Notes: a model not told the origin generated them from the letters alone. DNA of 64,000 nucleotides from Vannielia litorea (GCF_019801175.1 NZ_JAHVJR010000001.1:2914001-2978000), one strand, 5' to 3'. Positions 26,241 through 35,816 are shown, counted from the stretch's first letter. Made by a program: numbers and translations.

Positions 26241-27343
26241 TGCTTCGTCTCTTTCTTGCCTGCCTCTTCGCGCTGACCACCCTCAGCGCGGCCCATGCCA
26301 CACCTGTCCGGATCAAGGATCTCGTCGAGTTCGACGGGGTCCGCGGCAACGACCTCGTCGGCTACGGCCTCGTCGTCGGCCTCAACGGCTCTGGCGACGG
26401 CCTGCGCAATGCGCCCTTCACCGAGGAGATCATGCAGAACATACTGGAGCGGCTTGGCGTCAACGTCACCGGCGAGCAATTCCGCCCCAAGAACGTGGCC
26501 GCCGTCTTCGTCACCGCCACCCTGCCCCCCTTCGCCCGCGCCGGGAGCCAGATCGACGTGACGGTTTCCGCCATCGGCGACGCCAAGAGCCTGCTCGGCG
26601 GCACCCTCGTGATGACCCCCCTCACCGCCGCCGACGGTCAGATCTACGCCGTCGCGCAGGGCACGATCATCGCCGGCGGCGCAACCGCCGAAGGCGAAGG
26701 CGCAACCGTAACGCAGGGCGTTCCAACCGCGGGCACCGTGCCCTCAGGTGCCCGCGTAGAGCGCGAGGTGCCCTTCGATTTCACCCAATTGCGCACCATG
26801 CGCCTGGCCCTGCGCACACAAGATTTCACCACCGCCAGCCGGATCGAGAGTGCAATCAACGGCACTCTAGGCGCACCCGTTGCCCGCATGCTTGATGCCG
26901 GCACAGTCCAGATCAACCTCTCCGGCAGCGGCACCCGCTCCCCGGCCCATATGGTCAGCCGGATCGAAAACATCGCGGTCGAGCCCCAGCGCCGCGCCAT
27001 GGTCGTGGTCGATCAGCGTTCCGGTACCATCGTCATGGGCGAGGACGTGCGGATAAGCCGTGTGGCCGTAAGCCAGGGCAATCTCACGATCCGCATTGAA
27101 GAAAAGCCTATCGCCGTGCAGCCCAACCCCTTCGCCCCCGGCGAGACCGTAGTGCTGCCCAACACCACCGCCGAAATCAATGAAGAGCCCGGCATCGGCC
27201 TTGCCGAGGTCGCCGAGGGCACTTCCCTCTCGGAAGTCGTCGCCGGCCTCAACGCCCTCGGCGTCTCCCCCCGCGACATGATCGACATCCTGAAGAGCAT
27301 CAAGGCCGCCGGCGCCCTCCACGCGGACTTCATCGTCCGCTAG
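26240..27343 (+). CDS. flgI: Flagellar P-ring protein FlgI
   Basis: A 367-residue periplasmic ring protein with a signal peptide (MLRLFLACLFALTTLSAAHA). The conserved N-terminus VRIKDLVEFDGVRGNDLVGY is clear, as is GLNGSGDGLRNAPFTEE. The C-terminal segment DMIDILKSIKAAGALHADFI is the usual end. It forms the bushing in the peptidoglycan layer. It ends the motB-flgEKLI run; a 172-bp gap to convergent fliP shows no obvious feature. Confidence 0.95.
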   Translation: MLRLFLACLFALTTLSAAHATPVRIKDLVEFDGVRGNDLVGYGLVVGLNGSGDGLRNAPFTEEIMQNILERLGVNVTGEQFRPKNVAAVFVTATLPPFARAGSQIDVTVSAIGDAKSLLGGTLVMTPLTAADGQIYAVAQGTIIAGGATAEGEGATVTQGVPTAGTVPSGARVEREVPFDFTQLRTMRLALRTQDFTTASRIESAINGTLGAPVARMLDAGTVQINLSGSGTRSPAHMVSRIENIAVEPQRRAMVVVDQRSGTIVMGEDVRISRVAVSQGNLTIRIEEKPIAVQPNPFAPGETVVLPNTTAEINEEPGIGLAEVAEGTSLSEVVAGLNALGVSPRDMIDILKSIKAAGALHADFIVR

Positions 27344-27515
27344 GTCCGCATGCTTTAGCGCCCGACTAAAGGCCGCCCCCTGACAAGTAAATCGCTTGCT
27401 CAGCCGAGACATGGCGAGCGCACGCGCATCGCAGATGCTTCAGAGCGTGGGCGCAACTTCAGCAGAGTGATGGAACAAGTAGAACAGAAGGTGAGCGCTG
27501 GAACCCGCAGAGCAC

Positions 27516-28244
27516 TCAAAAGTAGCTTCGCACCAACGCTCCTGAGATCAGCGCCCATCCGTCGGCCACCACGAAGAAGGCGAGTTTGAACGGCAAAGAC
27601 ACGATCGCAGGCGGCACCATCATCATCCCCATCGACATCAGCACCGCCGCCACGACCAGGTCGATGATAAGGAAGGGCAGGAAGATCAGGAACCCGATTT
27701 GAAATGCCCGTTCCACCTCGCTCAGCAGGAAAGACGGCACCAGAAGCGAGAGCGGGGCCTCCCCCGGCGGGGTCGTGGCTGCAACACCCTCGCGCAAGTC
27801 GGCAAGTATGCCGAAAGTCTCTGCATCGACCCGGGCCGCCATAAACCCCCTGAAAGGTGCAAGCGTTCGGTCAAAGGCCTCCGCCGCCGCGATCTGCTCA
27901 TCGAGCAGCGGCTTGACCCCGCTGGCCCACGCTTCCTGAAGCACAGGGTCCATGATGAAATAAGTAAGGAAAAGCGCCAGCGAGACGATCAGCATGTTTG
28001 GCGGCGATTGCTGAAGCCCGATCGCCTGCCTCAAGATAGAGAGCACCGTGACGATAAAGGGAAAGCAGGTGATCATTACCGCGATCCCTGGCACGAGGCT
28101 GAGTATGGTGATCAGCGCGAAGAGGCCGATGGTTTGGTTGGTCAGTGCCCCCGACCCGTCACCGAGATTCACCGAGATATCTTGCGCCGCCAATGGGGCA
28201 GCGCTCAGCAGCACTGCTAGAGCAACTCCAAGACTGCGCCACAT
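27516..28244 (-). CDS. fliP: Flagellar type III secretion protein FliP
   Basis: A 242-residue export-gate subunit. ATG 28244 is chosen because it begins the signal peptide MWRSLGVALAVLLSAAPLAA and matches family length (about 245). Hallmarks are TILSLVPGIAVMITCFPFIV, SPPNMLIVSLALFLTYFIM and MSMGMMMVPPAIVSLPFKLAFF. It is the last gene of the minus-strand fliF-fliH-fliN-fliP operon, 5 nt after fliN. Confidence 0.94.
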   Translation of the reverse strand: MWRSLGVALAVLLSAAPLAAQDISVNLGDGSGALTNQTIGLFALITILSLVPGIAVMITCFPFIVTVLSILRQAIGLQQSPPNMLIVSLALFLTYFIMDPVLQEAWASGVKPLLDEQIAAAEAFDRTLAPFRGFMAARVDAETFGILADLREGVAATTPPGEAPLSLLVPSFLLSEVERAFQIGFLIFLPFLIIDLVVAAVLMSMGMMMVPPAIVSLPFKLAFFVVADGWALISGALVRSYF

Positions 28245-28249
28245 GACGG

Positions 28250-28525
28250 TCAGAGACCGCCCTTGAGATCCGCGACCTCGGTGAGCCGCACCGCGAGCTG
28301 GCCCGGCTGGCCATCTTCCGCCTCCGTCAACTCGCCCCGCGCGATAAGCTTGTCGCCCACGTAGAGCTCCACAGGGTCTTCGACCCGGCGGTCGAGCGGC
28401 AGCACCGCATCCGGCCCCAGCTTCAGCAGCTCCGAGACCCGTGGCCGCGCCTTGCCGACCGCCACCGTGATCTCCACCGGCACCTGCGTAAACGGGTTGC
28501 CCCTGGCGTGAATTTCCTCGCTCAT
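28250..28525 (-). CDS. fliN: Flagellar motor switch protein FliN
   Basis: A 91-residue SpoA-domain C-ring protein. Recognisable segments are VPVEITVAVGKARPRVSELL, the LPLDRRVEDPVELYVGDKLI core and a short C-terminus. It is short because it lacks the N-terminal extension of E. coli FliN (137 residues). It lies 3 nt from fliH. FliM and FliG, the usual partners, are not in the window. Confidence 0.9.
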   Translation of the reverse strand: MSEEIHARGNPFTQVPVEITVAVGKARPRVSELLKLGPDAVLPLDRRVEDPVELYVGDKLIARGELTEAEDGQPGQLAVRLTEVADLKGGL

Positions 28526-28528
28526 GTC

Positions 28529-29122
28529 TCATCCTTCCCGGGTCGCCTGACCCTCAAAAAACCCGTCCACGACCTCGGCGATGCCAGCCAGAACGGCGTC
28601 CAAGTCGATGATTTCTTCGGAACTGGCGAAGCGCAGTGCCGCTTGCCCCGGCCCGAGGCTCGGCTCTTCGGCCAGCCGCACTGGGATGGTCGCCTCCGCC
28701 TGAAGGAGCGGCTCCACTCGGGCCATGTTGCCCGGCGCCACAGTGATCTCGACCGAAACCTCGCTGCGTGACTTCACTGCGGCTTCAATCCGCTCAAGGA
28801 TCATGAGCCCCAAGCTTCCGGTCAGGGTTTCGGGAAGCACCTTAGAGACGATCCCGGTCACCAGCTCGCGCATTTCACCCAACATGGCGCGGCGCGCCTC
28901 GTGGTAGGTGAAACTCATGTCGTCGAGCGCTCGGGCGAGGTCGGCGCCGATGGCCTTCTGCTCTTCCGCGTGGGCTTTGGCGGCATCGTCCCATCCCTCG
29001 CGGTAGCCCTTGTCGAAGGCGGCGAGCTGGGCTTCGGCGAGCGCACTGTCTCCCGCGTCGGCGCGGCGCGATTTGCGCGCCGGGCCGCTGAACTCCTCAA
29101 GCGTGATCCCTCCCCCGCTCAC
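28529..29122 (-). CDS. fliH: Flagellar assembly protein FliH
   Basis: A 197-residue FliH-like protein, which normally regulates the FliI ATPase of the export apparatus. A long helical central part (about residues 25-90, AFDKGYREGWDDAAKAHAEE) precedes a C-terminal domain related to V-ATPase subunit E (VSVEITVAPGN, RFASSEEIIDLDAVLAGI). It overlaps the fliF end by 4 nt. The position in the fliFHNP operon supports the call despite weak FliH sequence conservation. Confidence 0.82.
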   Translation of the reverse strand: MSGGGITLEEFSGPARKSRRADAGDSALAEAQLAAFDKGYREGWDDAAKAHAEEQKAIGADLARALDDMSFTYHEARRAMLGEMRELVTGIVSKVLPETLTGSLGLMILERIEAAVKSRSEVSVEITVAPGNMARVEPLLQAEATIPVRLAEEPSLGPGQAALRFASSEEIIDLDAVLAGIAEVVDGFFEGQATREG

Positions 29123-30765
29123 GCTTTCACCTCCTCGTCATCTTCCATCCAACTTTTGAGAATTTCGATGGTCTCGTCTTGGCGCTCTTCGATCATGCTG
29201 CGCAGCCGGGCCACCGGGTCATCACTGTCGGCCCCATCGAACCCGGGCACTCCGGCCACGTCGAAATCATTGACCACGGCAAGATCAGGTAGCTCGATTC
29301 CGCTATCATCAATCTCACCTGTGAGGGCGTCCGGCATCGGAAAGTCATCCAGCCCGGCCTCGCCGCTCTCTGAGGGTGCGCCGGGCGGCAGGGCGGCCAC
29401 CGGGGCCTCGGGCGCGGGCAACGCGCGGGCACTGAGCGCCGGCTTCAGCACGAAGAGGCCGAGACCCAGCACCACCACCGCCAGAATCGCCAATTGAATC
29501 AGGGTCATGATGTTGAGGCTGTCGAGTAGCGAGCCGCCCGCCGCCGTGCCGATCTCTTCCACCGGCAGGAATTCGAGCGACTTAATGGTGATCTGGTCAC
29601 CCCGATCCTCGTTGTAGCCAACGGCGCTGGCCACCAGTTCGCGCAGGGCACCAAGCTGCTCGTCGCTGCGAGCCGTCCAGGTCGGATCGCCGTTAGCATC
29701 CGCCGCGCGCAACCCATCGACCAGAACGGCCACGGTTAGGCGCTTGACTGCCCCGGGGGTCCGCAGCAGTTCCCTTTGCGTTTCAGAGACTTCAAAGTTC
29801 GTCCGCTCGCGGGTTTCGGTCTCTTGGCTCTGGCTTTCACCGCCCCCCGCGCCTGCCTCTCCATCCGGAAGATTGGAGGCGACTGTCACCGCAGAAGGGT
29901 TGGTGCCGCTGGCGGAGTTGGAGCGTTCTTCGGTCTCCGAACTCACCGCGACCCGCCCGTCCGGGTCGAACCGGCGTTCGATGATCTGCTCGCGCTCCGT
30001 CTCGGTCTCGACTGAAACCTCCACCACCGCATTGCCGGGCCCAACATGGGCCTCCAGCAGACGCTGCACGTTGCGGCGCAGGGCTTCGGCCCGCTCCTCC
30101 CCGCCCGAATCGCCCATTGCGTCTTCGGCAGAGACCACGGCCCCCGTGGCGCCATCGATCACTGAAACACCCTCCGGCGACAGCCCGGCCACTGCGCTGG
30201 CGATCAGGAACTTGAAGGCCTTGGCCTCTGCCGGTGTCACCCGCCCGCCCGTCGAGGTGAAGGAGACCGAGGCCGAGGCAGATTCGTTGCGGCCGAACCC
30301 TTGGGTCGCCGGGTTCGAGATATGCACCCGCGCCGCGCGTACCTTGGGCGACGCCAGAATCGTGCGTGCCAGCTCGCCCTCCTTCGCTCGCCAATAAGCC
30401 GCGTCGAACATCTGGCTCGTGGTGCCAAACCCCGAAAGACCGTCAAGGATTTCATAGCCTTGCCCGCCGTTGGCCGGCAGCCCCTCGCCCGCAAGGGTCA
30501 TCCGAAGCTCATCGCGGCGGGCACTATCCACATAGATCGCACCGCCGCGCACCTCATAGGCCACCCCGCGCTGATCGAGCGAAGTCACGACCTCGCCCGC
30601 CGCAGAGGGCTCCAGCCCGGCATAGAGCAGCGTCATCCCGGGGGCCGTTGCTACCCGGCTCAGCGCAAGAACCGCCGCAAACATGGCCAGCGTAGTGACC
30701 AGAACGGTGATTCTCCGCCGCGCATCGAGGCCATTCCATGTGTCGAGTAGGTTCTGCACGCGCAT
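29119..30765 (-). CDS. fliF: Flagellar MS-ring protein FliF
   Basis: A 548-residue MS-ring subunit. There is an N-terminal membrane helix (RITVLVTTLAMFAAVLALSR) and the first periplasmic ring-building domain (TLLYAGLEPSAAGEVVTSLD). Next come IDGATGAVVS and the second membrane helix (IMTLIQLAILAVVVLGLGLF) at about residue 415. An acidic C-terminal tail, expected to contact FliG, includes DDPVARLRSMIEERQDETIE. It is the first gene of the minus-strand operon, divergent from fliL. Confidence 0.95.
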   Translation of the reverse strand: MRVQNLLDTWNGLDARRRITVLVTTLAMFAAVLALSRVATAPGMTLLYAGLEPSAAGEVVTSLDQRGVAYEVRGGAIYVDSARRDELRMTLAGEGLPANGGQGYEILDGLSGFGTTSQMFDAAYWRAKEGELARTILASPKVRAARVHISNPATQGFGRNESASASVSFTSTGGRVTPAEAKAFKFLIASAVAGLSPEGVSVIDGATGAVVSAEDAMGDSGGEERAEALRRNVQRLLEAHVGPGNAVVEVSVETETEREQIIERRFDPDGRVAVSSETEERSNSASGTNPSAVTVASNLPDGEAGAGGGESQSQETETRERTNFEVSETQRELLRTPGAVKRLTVAVLVDGLRAADANGDPTWTARSDEQLGALRELVASAVGYNEDRGDQITIKSLEFLPVEEIGTAAGGSLLDSLNIMTLIQLAILAVVVLGLGLFVLKPALSARALPAPEAPVAALPPGAPSESGEAGLDDFPMPDALTGEIDDSGIELPDLAVVNDFDVAGVPGFDGADSDDPVARLRSMIEERQDETIEILKSWMEDDEEVKA

Positions 30766-30818
30766 TCTCCGCCGTCATCCGGGCTTCTGCCCTGTGCTCC
30801 CTAAATCGCGCATTGGCC

Positions 30819-30833
30819 TTAACAATCGGTTAG
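30819..30833. promoter_or_regulatory. CtrA-like site between fliF and fliL
   Basis: TTAACAATCGGTTAG fits the CtrA consensus TTAA-N7-TTAA with one mismatch. It lies in the 120-bp divergent region between fliF and fliL. Confidence 0.55.
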
Positions 30834-30885
30834 CCACATTCGGTCTATGAACGGATCAACGGATTTGTTCAGGAGACCCGACGCC

Positions 30886-31389
30886 ATGGCCGAGGACGAG
30901 GACGCCGCCGCAACGGAGGGCGGTGACGACACCCCAAAGAAAAAGTCGAAGCTGCCGCTGATTCTCGGCGTCCTGCTCATGCTGGGCGGCGGCGGCGGGG
31001 CGTTCTTTGCCACCTTCTCCGGCATGCTGGGCGGGGGGGAGCCTGCGGAGGAAGGGCATGAAGAGGTCGCCGAGGCCGAGCCACTCGAGCCGGTGGCCTT
31101 CGTGCCGCTCGATCCGATCATCATCGCGGTCCGCTCGCGAGGTCGCGCCGCCCACCTCCGGTTTCGCGCCGAGCTGGAGGTGGAGCCGGATCGGCAGGAG
31201 GAGGTGACCTTGCTGATGCCGCGCATCCTCGACGTGCTCAACACCTACCTTCGCGCCGTGGAAATCGGTGAAATCGAGCGCCCAAGCGCGCTCATGAGTC
31301 TGCGTGCGCAGATGTTGCGGCGCATTCAGATCGTCACCGGGGAGGGCCGGGTAAAGGACCTTCTCGTGACCGAATTCGTGGTGAACTAG
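30886..31389 (+). CDS. fliL: Flagellar basal body-associated protein FliL
   Basis: A 167-residue single-pass inner-membrane protein associated with stators. ATG 30886 is preferred to the in-frame ATG at 30847 because AGGAGA lies 9 nt upstream. After an acidic, Lys-containing cytoplasmic part come the membrane helix (LPLILGVLLMLGGGGGAFFA) and the periplasmic FliL domain (FVPLDPIIIAVRSRGRAAHL, VKDLLVTEFVVN). A second FliL paralogue occurs at 53381. Confidence 0.9.
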   Translation: MAEDEDAAATEGGDDTPKKKSKLPLILGVLLMLGGGGGAFFATFSGMLGGGEPAEEGHEEVAEAEPLEPVAFVPLDPIIIAVRSRGRAAHLRFRAELEVEPDRQEEVTLLMPRILDVLNTYLRAVEIGEIERPSALMSLRAQMLRRIQIVTGEGRVKDLLVTEFVVN

Positions 31390-31398
31390 GAGGGTTCG

Positions 31399-31767
31399 AT
31401 GCTCAATCTCATTGCAGATATTCTCATGGTCGCCGGGGCTGTCGGCGCCGGGGTCTATTGCCTGATCCTGTCGCGCAGGCTCTCCCGTTTCACTGATCTT
31501 GAGGGCGGCATGGGCGGCGCCGTCGCCGTGCTTTCGGTGCAGGTCGACGACCTGAAAAAGGCGCTGGAAGAAGCACGCAAGGCCTCCAACGGCAGCGTCT
31601 CCCGCCTGACCGACATGACAAAACGCGCCGAGGAGTCGGCCGCCCGGCTGGAGATTCTCCTCGCCTCCATGCACGACCTGCCGGAGAGCGAGCCGAAGCC
31701 CGGTGCCAAGCCCACGGTGACCCGCCGTCGCCGGGCCGCGCGCCCCGAGGAACAGGAGGCCGCCTGA
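31399..31767 (+). CDS. Flagellar-cluster membrane-anchored coiled-coil protein (DUF6468/PflI-like)
   Basis: A 122-residue protein with an N-terminal membrane helix (LIADILMVAGAVGAGVYCLI), then a helical coiled-coil segment (DDLKKALEEARKASNG, RAEESAARLEILLASMHDL) and a basic tail (VTRRRRAARPE). This architecture and its place after fliL recall small alphaproteobacterial flagellar-positioning proteins, but the family call is from memory. It overlaps the next gene by one nucleotide (TGATG). Confidence 0.7.
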   Translation: MLNLIADILMVAGAVGAGVYCLILSRRLSRFTDLEGGMGGAVAVLSVQVDDLKKALEEARKASNGSVSRLTDMTKRAEESAARLEILLASMHDLPESEPKPGAKPTVTRRRRAARPEEQEAA

Positions 31768-32381
31768 TGGCACGGCGCAAGAAATCGCGCTCAGGGCTAC
31801 GCCGCAGGCTGGGCCGCGGGCTGCTGACCGTTCTGGCAGGCCTCCTTCTGAGTTCCGCCGCGCTGCGGCTGACCGGCGGCAGCGGCACCGCTTTCGCCCG
31901 CGAGGTCGCCAGCCGCATGGGCAGCGATGCGGGCGGTGAGGCCATACCCGTCGTCGCCGGATGCGAGCCCGAGCCTGAAATCGCCGCGCTTCTCGCCGCG
32001 CTCACCGACCGTGAGGCGGCCGTCTCTGCACGTGAACTGGCGGTGTCTGACGAGATCGTCGCGCTGGAACGCGCCCGGGCAGAGGTCGCCCGCGAGATGG
32101 CCGCGCTGAAGGCCGCGGAAGCCCAGCTCGAAGAGACCCTCGCGCTCGCGGATGGCGCGGCCGAGAACGATCTCGCCAAGCTGACGCGCATGTATGAGGT
32201 GATGAAGCCCAAAGAGGCCGCCGCGCTCTTTGCCGAGATGGACCCGGTCTTTGCCGCCGGGTTTCTCGGCCGCATGCAGCCGGAACGGGCCGCTGCGGTG
32301 CTCGCGGGGATGGAGCCCAAGGCGGCCTATACCCTCTCCCTCATCCTCGCCGGCCGGAACGGCGCGGTTCCAACCGAGTAA
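31767..32381 (+). CDS. MotE-like flagellar protein (MgtE N-domain type)
   Basis: A 204-residue protein with a basic N-terminus, one membrane anchor (LLTVLAGLLLSSAALRLTGG) and a periplasmic coiled coil (about residues 75-125, REAAVSARELAVSDEIVALE). A C-terminal MgtE-N-like helical repeat follows (YEVMKPKEAAALFAEMDPVF, MQPERAAAVLAGMEPKAAY). MotE proteins of this kind chaperone MotC/MotB assembly in Sinorhizobium. The start overlaps the preceding stop by one base; motA follows. Confidence 0.75.
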   Translation: MARRKKSRSGLRRRLGRGLLTVLAGLLLSSAALRLTGGSGTAFAREVASRMGSDAGGEAIPVVAGCEPEPEIAALLAALTDREAAVSARELAVSDEIVALERARAEVAREMAALKAAEAQLEETLALADGAAENDLAKLTRMYEVMKPKEAAALFAEMDPVFAAGFLGRMQPERAAAVLAGMEPKAAYTLSLILAGRNGAVPTE

Positions 32382-32468
32382 AGGCCCGGGCCTCAGAGAA
32401 TCTTAACCGCCGGATGCGACAACGGACGCGGGCCAAAGCCCGCGAGGCAGAGCAAGAGCGAGCAGAAC

Positions 32469-33338
32469 ATGATCGGTATTGTCGGTATCATCATCATCTT
32501 CGTGATGGTCTTCGGCGGCTATCTCGCCGCTGGCGGCAAGATGGGAATCATCCTCAAGTCCCTGCCCTTCGAGATGACGATGATCGGCGGCGCCGCCGTG
32601 GGTGCCTTCGTGCTCGCCAACGACATGGCCGCGATCAAGCACACCCTGAAAGACATCAAGAAGGTGTTCAAAGGCCCGCATTGGGGCCACCACGACTATA
32701 AAGAACTGCTCTGCCTGCTCTTCGAGCTGGTCCGTCTCGCCCGGCAAAACCCGGTCGGCCTCGAGGAGCATATCGAGAACCCGGCCGAAAGCTCGATCAT
32801 CTCACGCTACCCCAAGATCCTTGCCGACAGTGAAGCGATCGAGTTGATCTGCGACACGCTCCGCTCCGCCTCGATGAACTACGATGACCCGAACCAGGTC
32901 GAGGAGGTGCTCGAAAAGCGCATGTCCGCCAACATGCACCACAACATGCACTCCTCCCACGCGATGCAGTCGATGGCCGACGGCCTGCCGGCACTGGGGA
33001 TCGTGGCCGCCGTGCTCGGCGTGATCAAAACCATGGGCTCCATCGACCAGCCGCCGGAGATTCTCGGCAAGCTGATCGGCGGCGCGCTCGTGGGCACCTT
33101 TCTGGGCGTGTTTCTCGCCTACGGCATCGTCGGGCCCTTTGCCTCCAAGATGAAGGCCGTGATCGAGGAAGATGCGCATTTCTACCAGCTCATCCGCGAG
33201 GTGCTGGTGGCCAACCTGCACCAGCACGCCACCAACATCTGCATCGAGGTCGGGCGGCAAAATACTCCCGGTCACAGCCGCCCCAGCTTCTCGGAGTTGG
33301 AAGAAGCGCTGAAGAACCTCAAGTCGGAGGCCGCATGA
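32469..33338 (+). CDS. motA: Flagellar motor stator protein MotA
   Basis: A 289-residue stator subunit with four membrane helices. These include IGIVGIIIIFVMVFGGYLAA and the pore-lining ADGLPALGIVAAVLGVIKTM and GKLIGGALVGTFLGVFLAYG. The cytoplasmic loop has the conserved charged HHDYKELLCLLFELVRLAR region. The stop overlaps the start of the 802-residue gene (ATGA), so the two are coupled. motB is separate, 11 kb upstream. Confidence 0.95.
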   Translation: MIGIVGIIIIFVMVFGGYLAAGGKMGIILKSLPFEMTMIGGAAVGAFVLANDMAAIKHTLKDIKKVFKGPHWGHHDYKELLCLLFELVRLARQNPVGLEEHIENPAESSIISRYPKILADSEAIELICDTLRSASMNYDDPNQVEEVLEKRMSANMHHNMHSSHAMQSMADGLPALGIVAAVLGVIKTMGSIDQPPEILGKLIGGALVGTFLGVFLAYGIVGPFASKMKAVIEEDAHFYQLIREVLVANLHQHATNICIEVGRQNTPGHSRPSFSELEEALKNLKSEAA

Positions 33339-35743
33339 CCCTTCGGTTGTGGCTCCATGCGGTCGCGCTGGTCGCGGCCTTCGTCGCCGCGCCGCTGCGG
33401 GCCGAGACCGTGCGCCTTCTCTCCGGGGAGCATAACGGTTTCACACGCATCGCCCTCGTGCTCGCGCGCGAGAGCGCATGGCGCGTGGGCCGGATCGAGG
33501 GCGGCTTCGGACTCGAGCTGGCCCGCCGCGACATTGCTGTCGATCTGACCGAGGCTTTCGACCTGATCCCCCGCACGCGCATCGGCACGCTGAAGTTCGA
33601 TGCAGCCGAAGGCTTGCTCAGCATCGGTGTCCGCTGCAACTGCCACGCCGACGCCTTCCAGATCCGCTCCAACATCCTTGTCGTCGACATCCGCGATGGT
33701 CCCGCTCCCGAGGGCAACGCCTTCAATGCGCCACTCAACCCGCCCGACCCTGCACCCGAAAAAGCACCTGAGCCCGTTCACCCGCCCACGGCAGAAGTAG
33801 CCGACGGTGTCCTGCCACCGCTGCACGCGGGCGCGCTGCGCAAACGCTATGATCGCCCCGTTGTTTTGCCTAACAGGCAGTCAGCCCCCCCCGAAAGCCC
33901 GCCCGAAAGCGTTCCCGCGCGAGAGGAGCCGCCGGTGACCGATGCCTTCGCCGAGGCCCGCGAGCGGCGCCGGATCGCCGAGATCGAGGCAGAACTGCTC
34001 AAGCAACTGGCCCGCGCGGGCTCACAGGGCATGGTCAAACCCAACCCGGCCTACGCCGGGCTCGAGGGGCAGGTCGCACAACCTGATGCCGTCATGCCCC
34101 CCAGCAATCACCCCGGCGCGAACGTCGACGCAATCACAGGCGTCGACCGCGCCGCGCCAGATGCCCCGCTCCCGCCGGAAGACACGCGCGCCGCCTGCAT
34201 CGCGCCGGAGCACTTCGCATTCCTCATTTCCGAACCCTCGGAAGAGCCGCATCAGATGATCGCCACCGCCCGCATGGCACTGCTCAAGGAGTTCGACACA
34301 CCCGATACCTATGCTGCCGAAGCGCTTTCCCGCGTCTACCTCTATCTCGGCTTCGGTGCCGAGGCCCGGCAGGTGATCGATGACTTTCTGCCAAAGGCCG
34401 AGGTCGCCCCGCTCTACCGCGCTCTCGCCGCCGGGCTTGATGACACGCCAGACCTCGCCGGTCAGGCCTTGAGCGGCCAGGTCGGCTGCCCCGGTCCTGC
34501 ATCATTCTGGGCGATGATGGTTGGCCCTGTGCCTGCAGCGCTGAACGAGCGCACCCAGCGCGATGTGGCCGCCACCGCCTCCGACCTGCCGCTGCACTTG
34601 CGCCGCCTCCTCGTCCCGCGCCTCGCGCAGCACCTGCTCGCCCGCGGTCACGATCAACTGGCCGCTGCCCTGCGCGATTCTCTCGCCCGCGTCGACGGCG
34701 CACACGGCGCCAGCTACCAGATGCTTCAGGCCGCGCTGGCCGAAGAAGGCGATATCGCGTCCGGCGGTGATGGCGCCCCCTCGCCTGCAAGCAGCACCGC
34801 CGCTGAAGCCATTCTCGAAAAGGTGGCAGAGAGCAACAAGGTCGAGGCCGCGCAGGCGCTCGTCGAGTTGATCCGCCTCGCCAACGCGCAAGGTCGCCCG
34901 CTGCCGCCCGACAAGATAGACCTCGCCGAAGCCCTGATCTTCGAGCATCGAGATACCGACGTCGCCCGGGTTCTGCTAATCGGCCTCGCACCGGCCTACG
35001 CCCGCGATGGGGCTTTCAGCAAAGCCTTCGACCGGCTCGACGCTGCTGCCGCTCTCCCCACTGAGGCGGTGCCGGACCCGCTCGATCGAGCCCGCTCCAC
35101 CACCGCGCTCCTGCTCGCGCAGAACGCGGCAGACGAAATATTCCTTCGTACCTTATTCCACCCCGCCCATGCCGGGCTCGGCGCCACCGTCTCTCCTGAG
35201 GCAAGCTTCGCCATCGCCGAACGGCTGCTCGCCCTCGGCTTCCCCGAGCAGGCCCTCGCCCAGTCCGAGAGCCTGCCTCGCGAAGATGCCTACCGCCTCA
35301 TGCGGGTTCGCGCCCTCGCCGCGCTTGGCCGCTATGAACGGGCGCTGGCCTCCCTTGCCGGCCTGCGAGGCGCTGAGAGTGACGCGTTGCGCGGGGAACT
35401 TCTCGCTCGGCTGGGTGAGCACGAGCGCGCCCATACCATGAGCCGCGTCGCGGGTGATGAAGAGGCGGCCCGCCGCGCCGCCTGGGCCAGCGGCAGTGCC
35501 GAGGCGATCCGCGAATCGGGGAGCGAGACAGAGGCCGGCTTCACCGAGGCCACCCGCCCTGAGACCGCCCCCACCGCCCCCGGACGCCCCAGCCTCTCCG
35601 GCGCCGAAGAGCTGCTCGAACAGATCCGACAGCGCCGCAGCGCGATCGAGACCCTGCTCGAAGAAAAATCCACCGCTACCGGGGCTGCGACTCGTTCCAC
35701 TACCCCCGCGGGAGAAGGGGCCGAAAATCCGCCAGGGGCCTGA
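33335..35743 (+). CDS. Large exported protein coupled to motA (possible motor-associated TPR-like protein)
   Basis: An 802-residue protein with a signal peptide (MTLRLWLHAVALVAAFVAAP, cleaved near LRA). Its N-terminal beta-rich domain (LLSGEHNGFTRIALVLARES, LKFDAAEGLLSIGVRCNCHA) resembles an AMIN-type fold. A Pro-rich linker lies around residues 125-220. The rest is an Ala/Leu-rich helical solenoid resembling TPR-like repeats (FGAEARQVIDDFLPKAEVAP, MRVRALAALGRYERALASLA). The 4-nt overlap with motA and the following flagellar genes suggest a periplasmic motor role, comparable in position to MotC; no family is identified with certainty. Confidence 0.75.
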   Translation: MTLRLWLHAVALVAAFVAAPLRAETVRLLSGEHNGFTRIALVLARESAWRVGRIEGGFGLELARRDIAVDLTEAFDLIPRTRIGTLKFDAAEGLLSIGVRCNCHADAFQIRSNILVVDIRDGPAPEGNAFNAPLNPPDPAPEKAPEPVHPPTAEVADGVLPPLHAGALRKRYDRPVVLPNRQSAPPESPPESVPAREEPPVTDAFAEARERRRIAEIEAELLKQLARAGSQGMVKPNPAYAGLEGQVAQPDAVMPPSNHPGANVDAITGVDRAAPDAPLPPEDTRAACIAPEHFAFLISEPSEEPHQMIATARMALLKEFDTPDTYAAEALSRVYLYLGFGAEARQVIDDFLPKAEVAPLYRALAAGLDDTPDLAGQALSGQVGCPGPASFWAMMVGPVPAALNERTQRDVAATASDLPLHLRRLLVPRLAQHLLARGHDQLAAALRDSLARVDGAHGASYQMLQAALAEEGDIASGGDGAPSPASSTAAEAILEKVAESNKVEAAQALVELIRLANAQGRPLPPDKIDLAEALIFEHRDTDVARVLLIGLAPAYARDGAFSKAFDRLDAAAALPTEAVPDPLDRARSTTALLLAQNAADEIFLRTLFHPAHAGLGATVSPEASFAIAERLLALGFPEQALAQSESLPREDAYRLMRVRALAALGRYERALASLAGLRGAESDALRGELLARLGEHERAHTMSRVAGDEEAARRAAWASGSAEAIRESGSETEAGFTEATRPETAPTAPGRPSLSGAEELLEQIRQRRSAIETLLEEKSTATGAATRSTTPAGEGAENPPGA

Positions 35744-35816
35744 CGGCGGAAACCTTATGGTAACCAGCTTGCCCTAGGCTGACCGCATGTTGGATTAGCC
35801 AGAATTGCGATCTCAG

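Noticed and set aside
27344..27515. Possible small gene between flgI and fliP
   Set aside because: No frame with a start and ribosome site is convincing; treated as an empty convergent gap.
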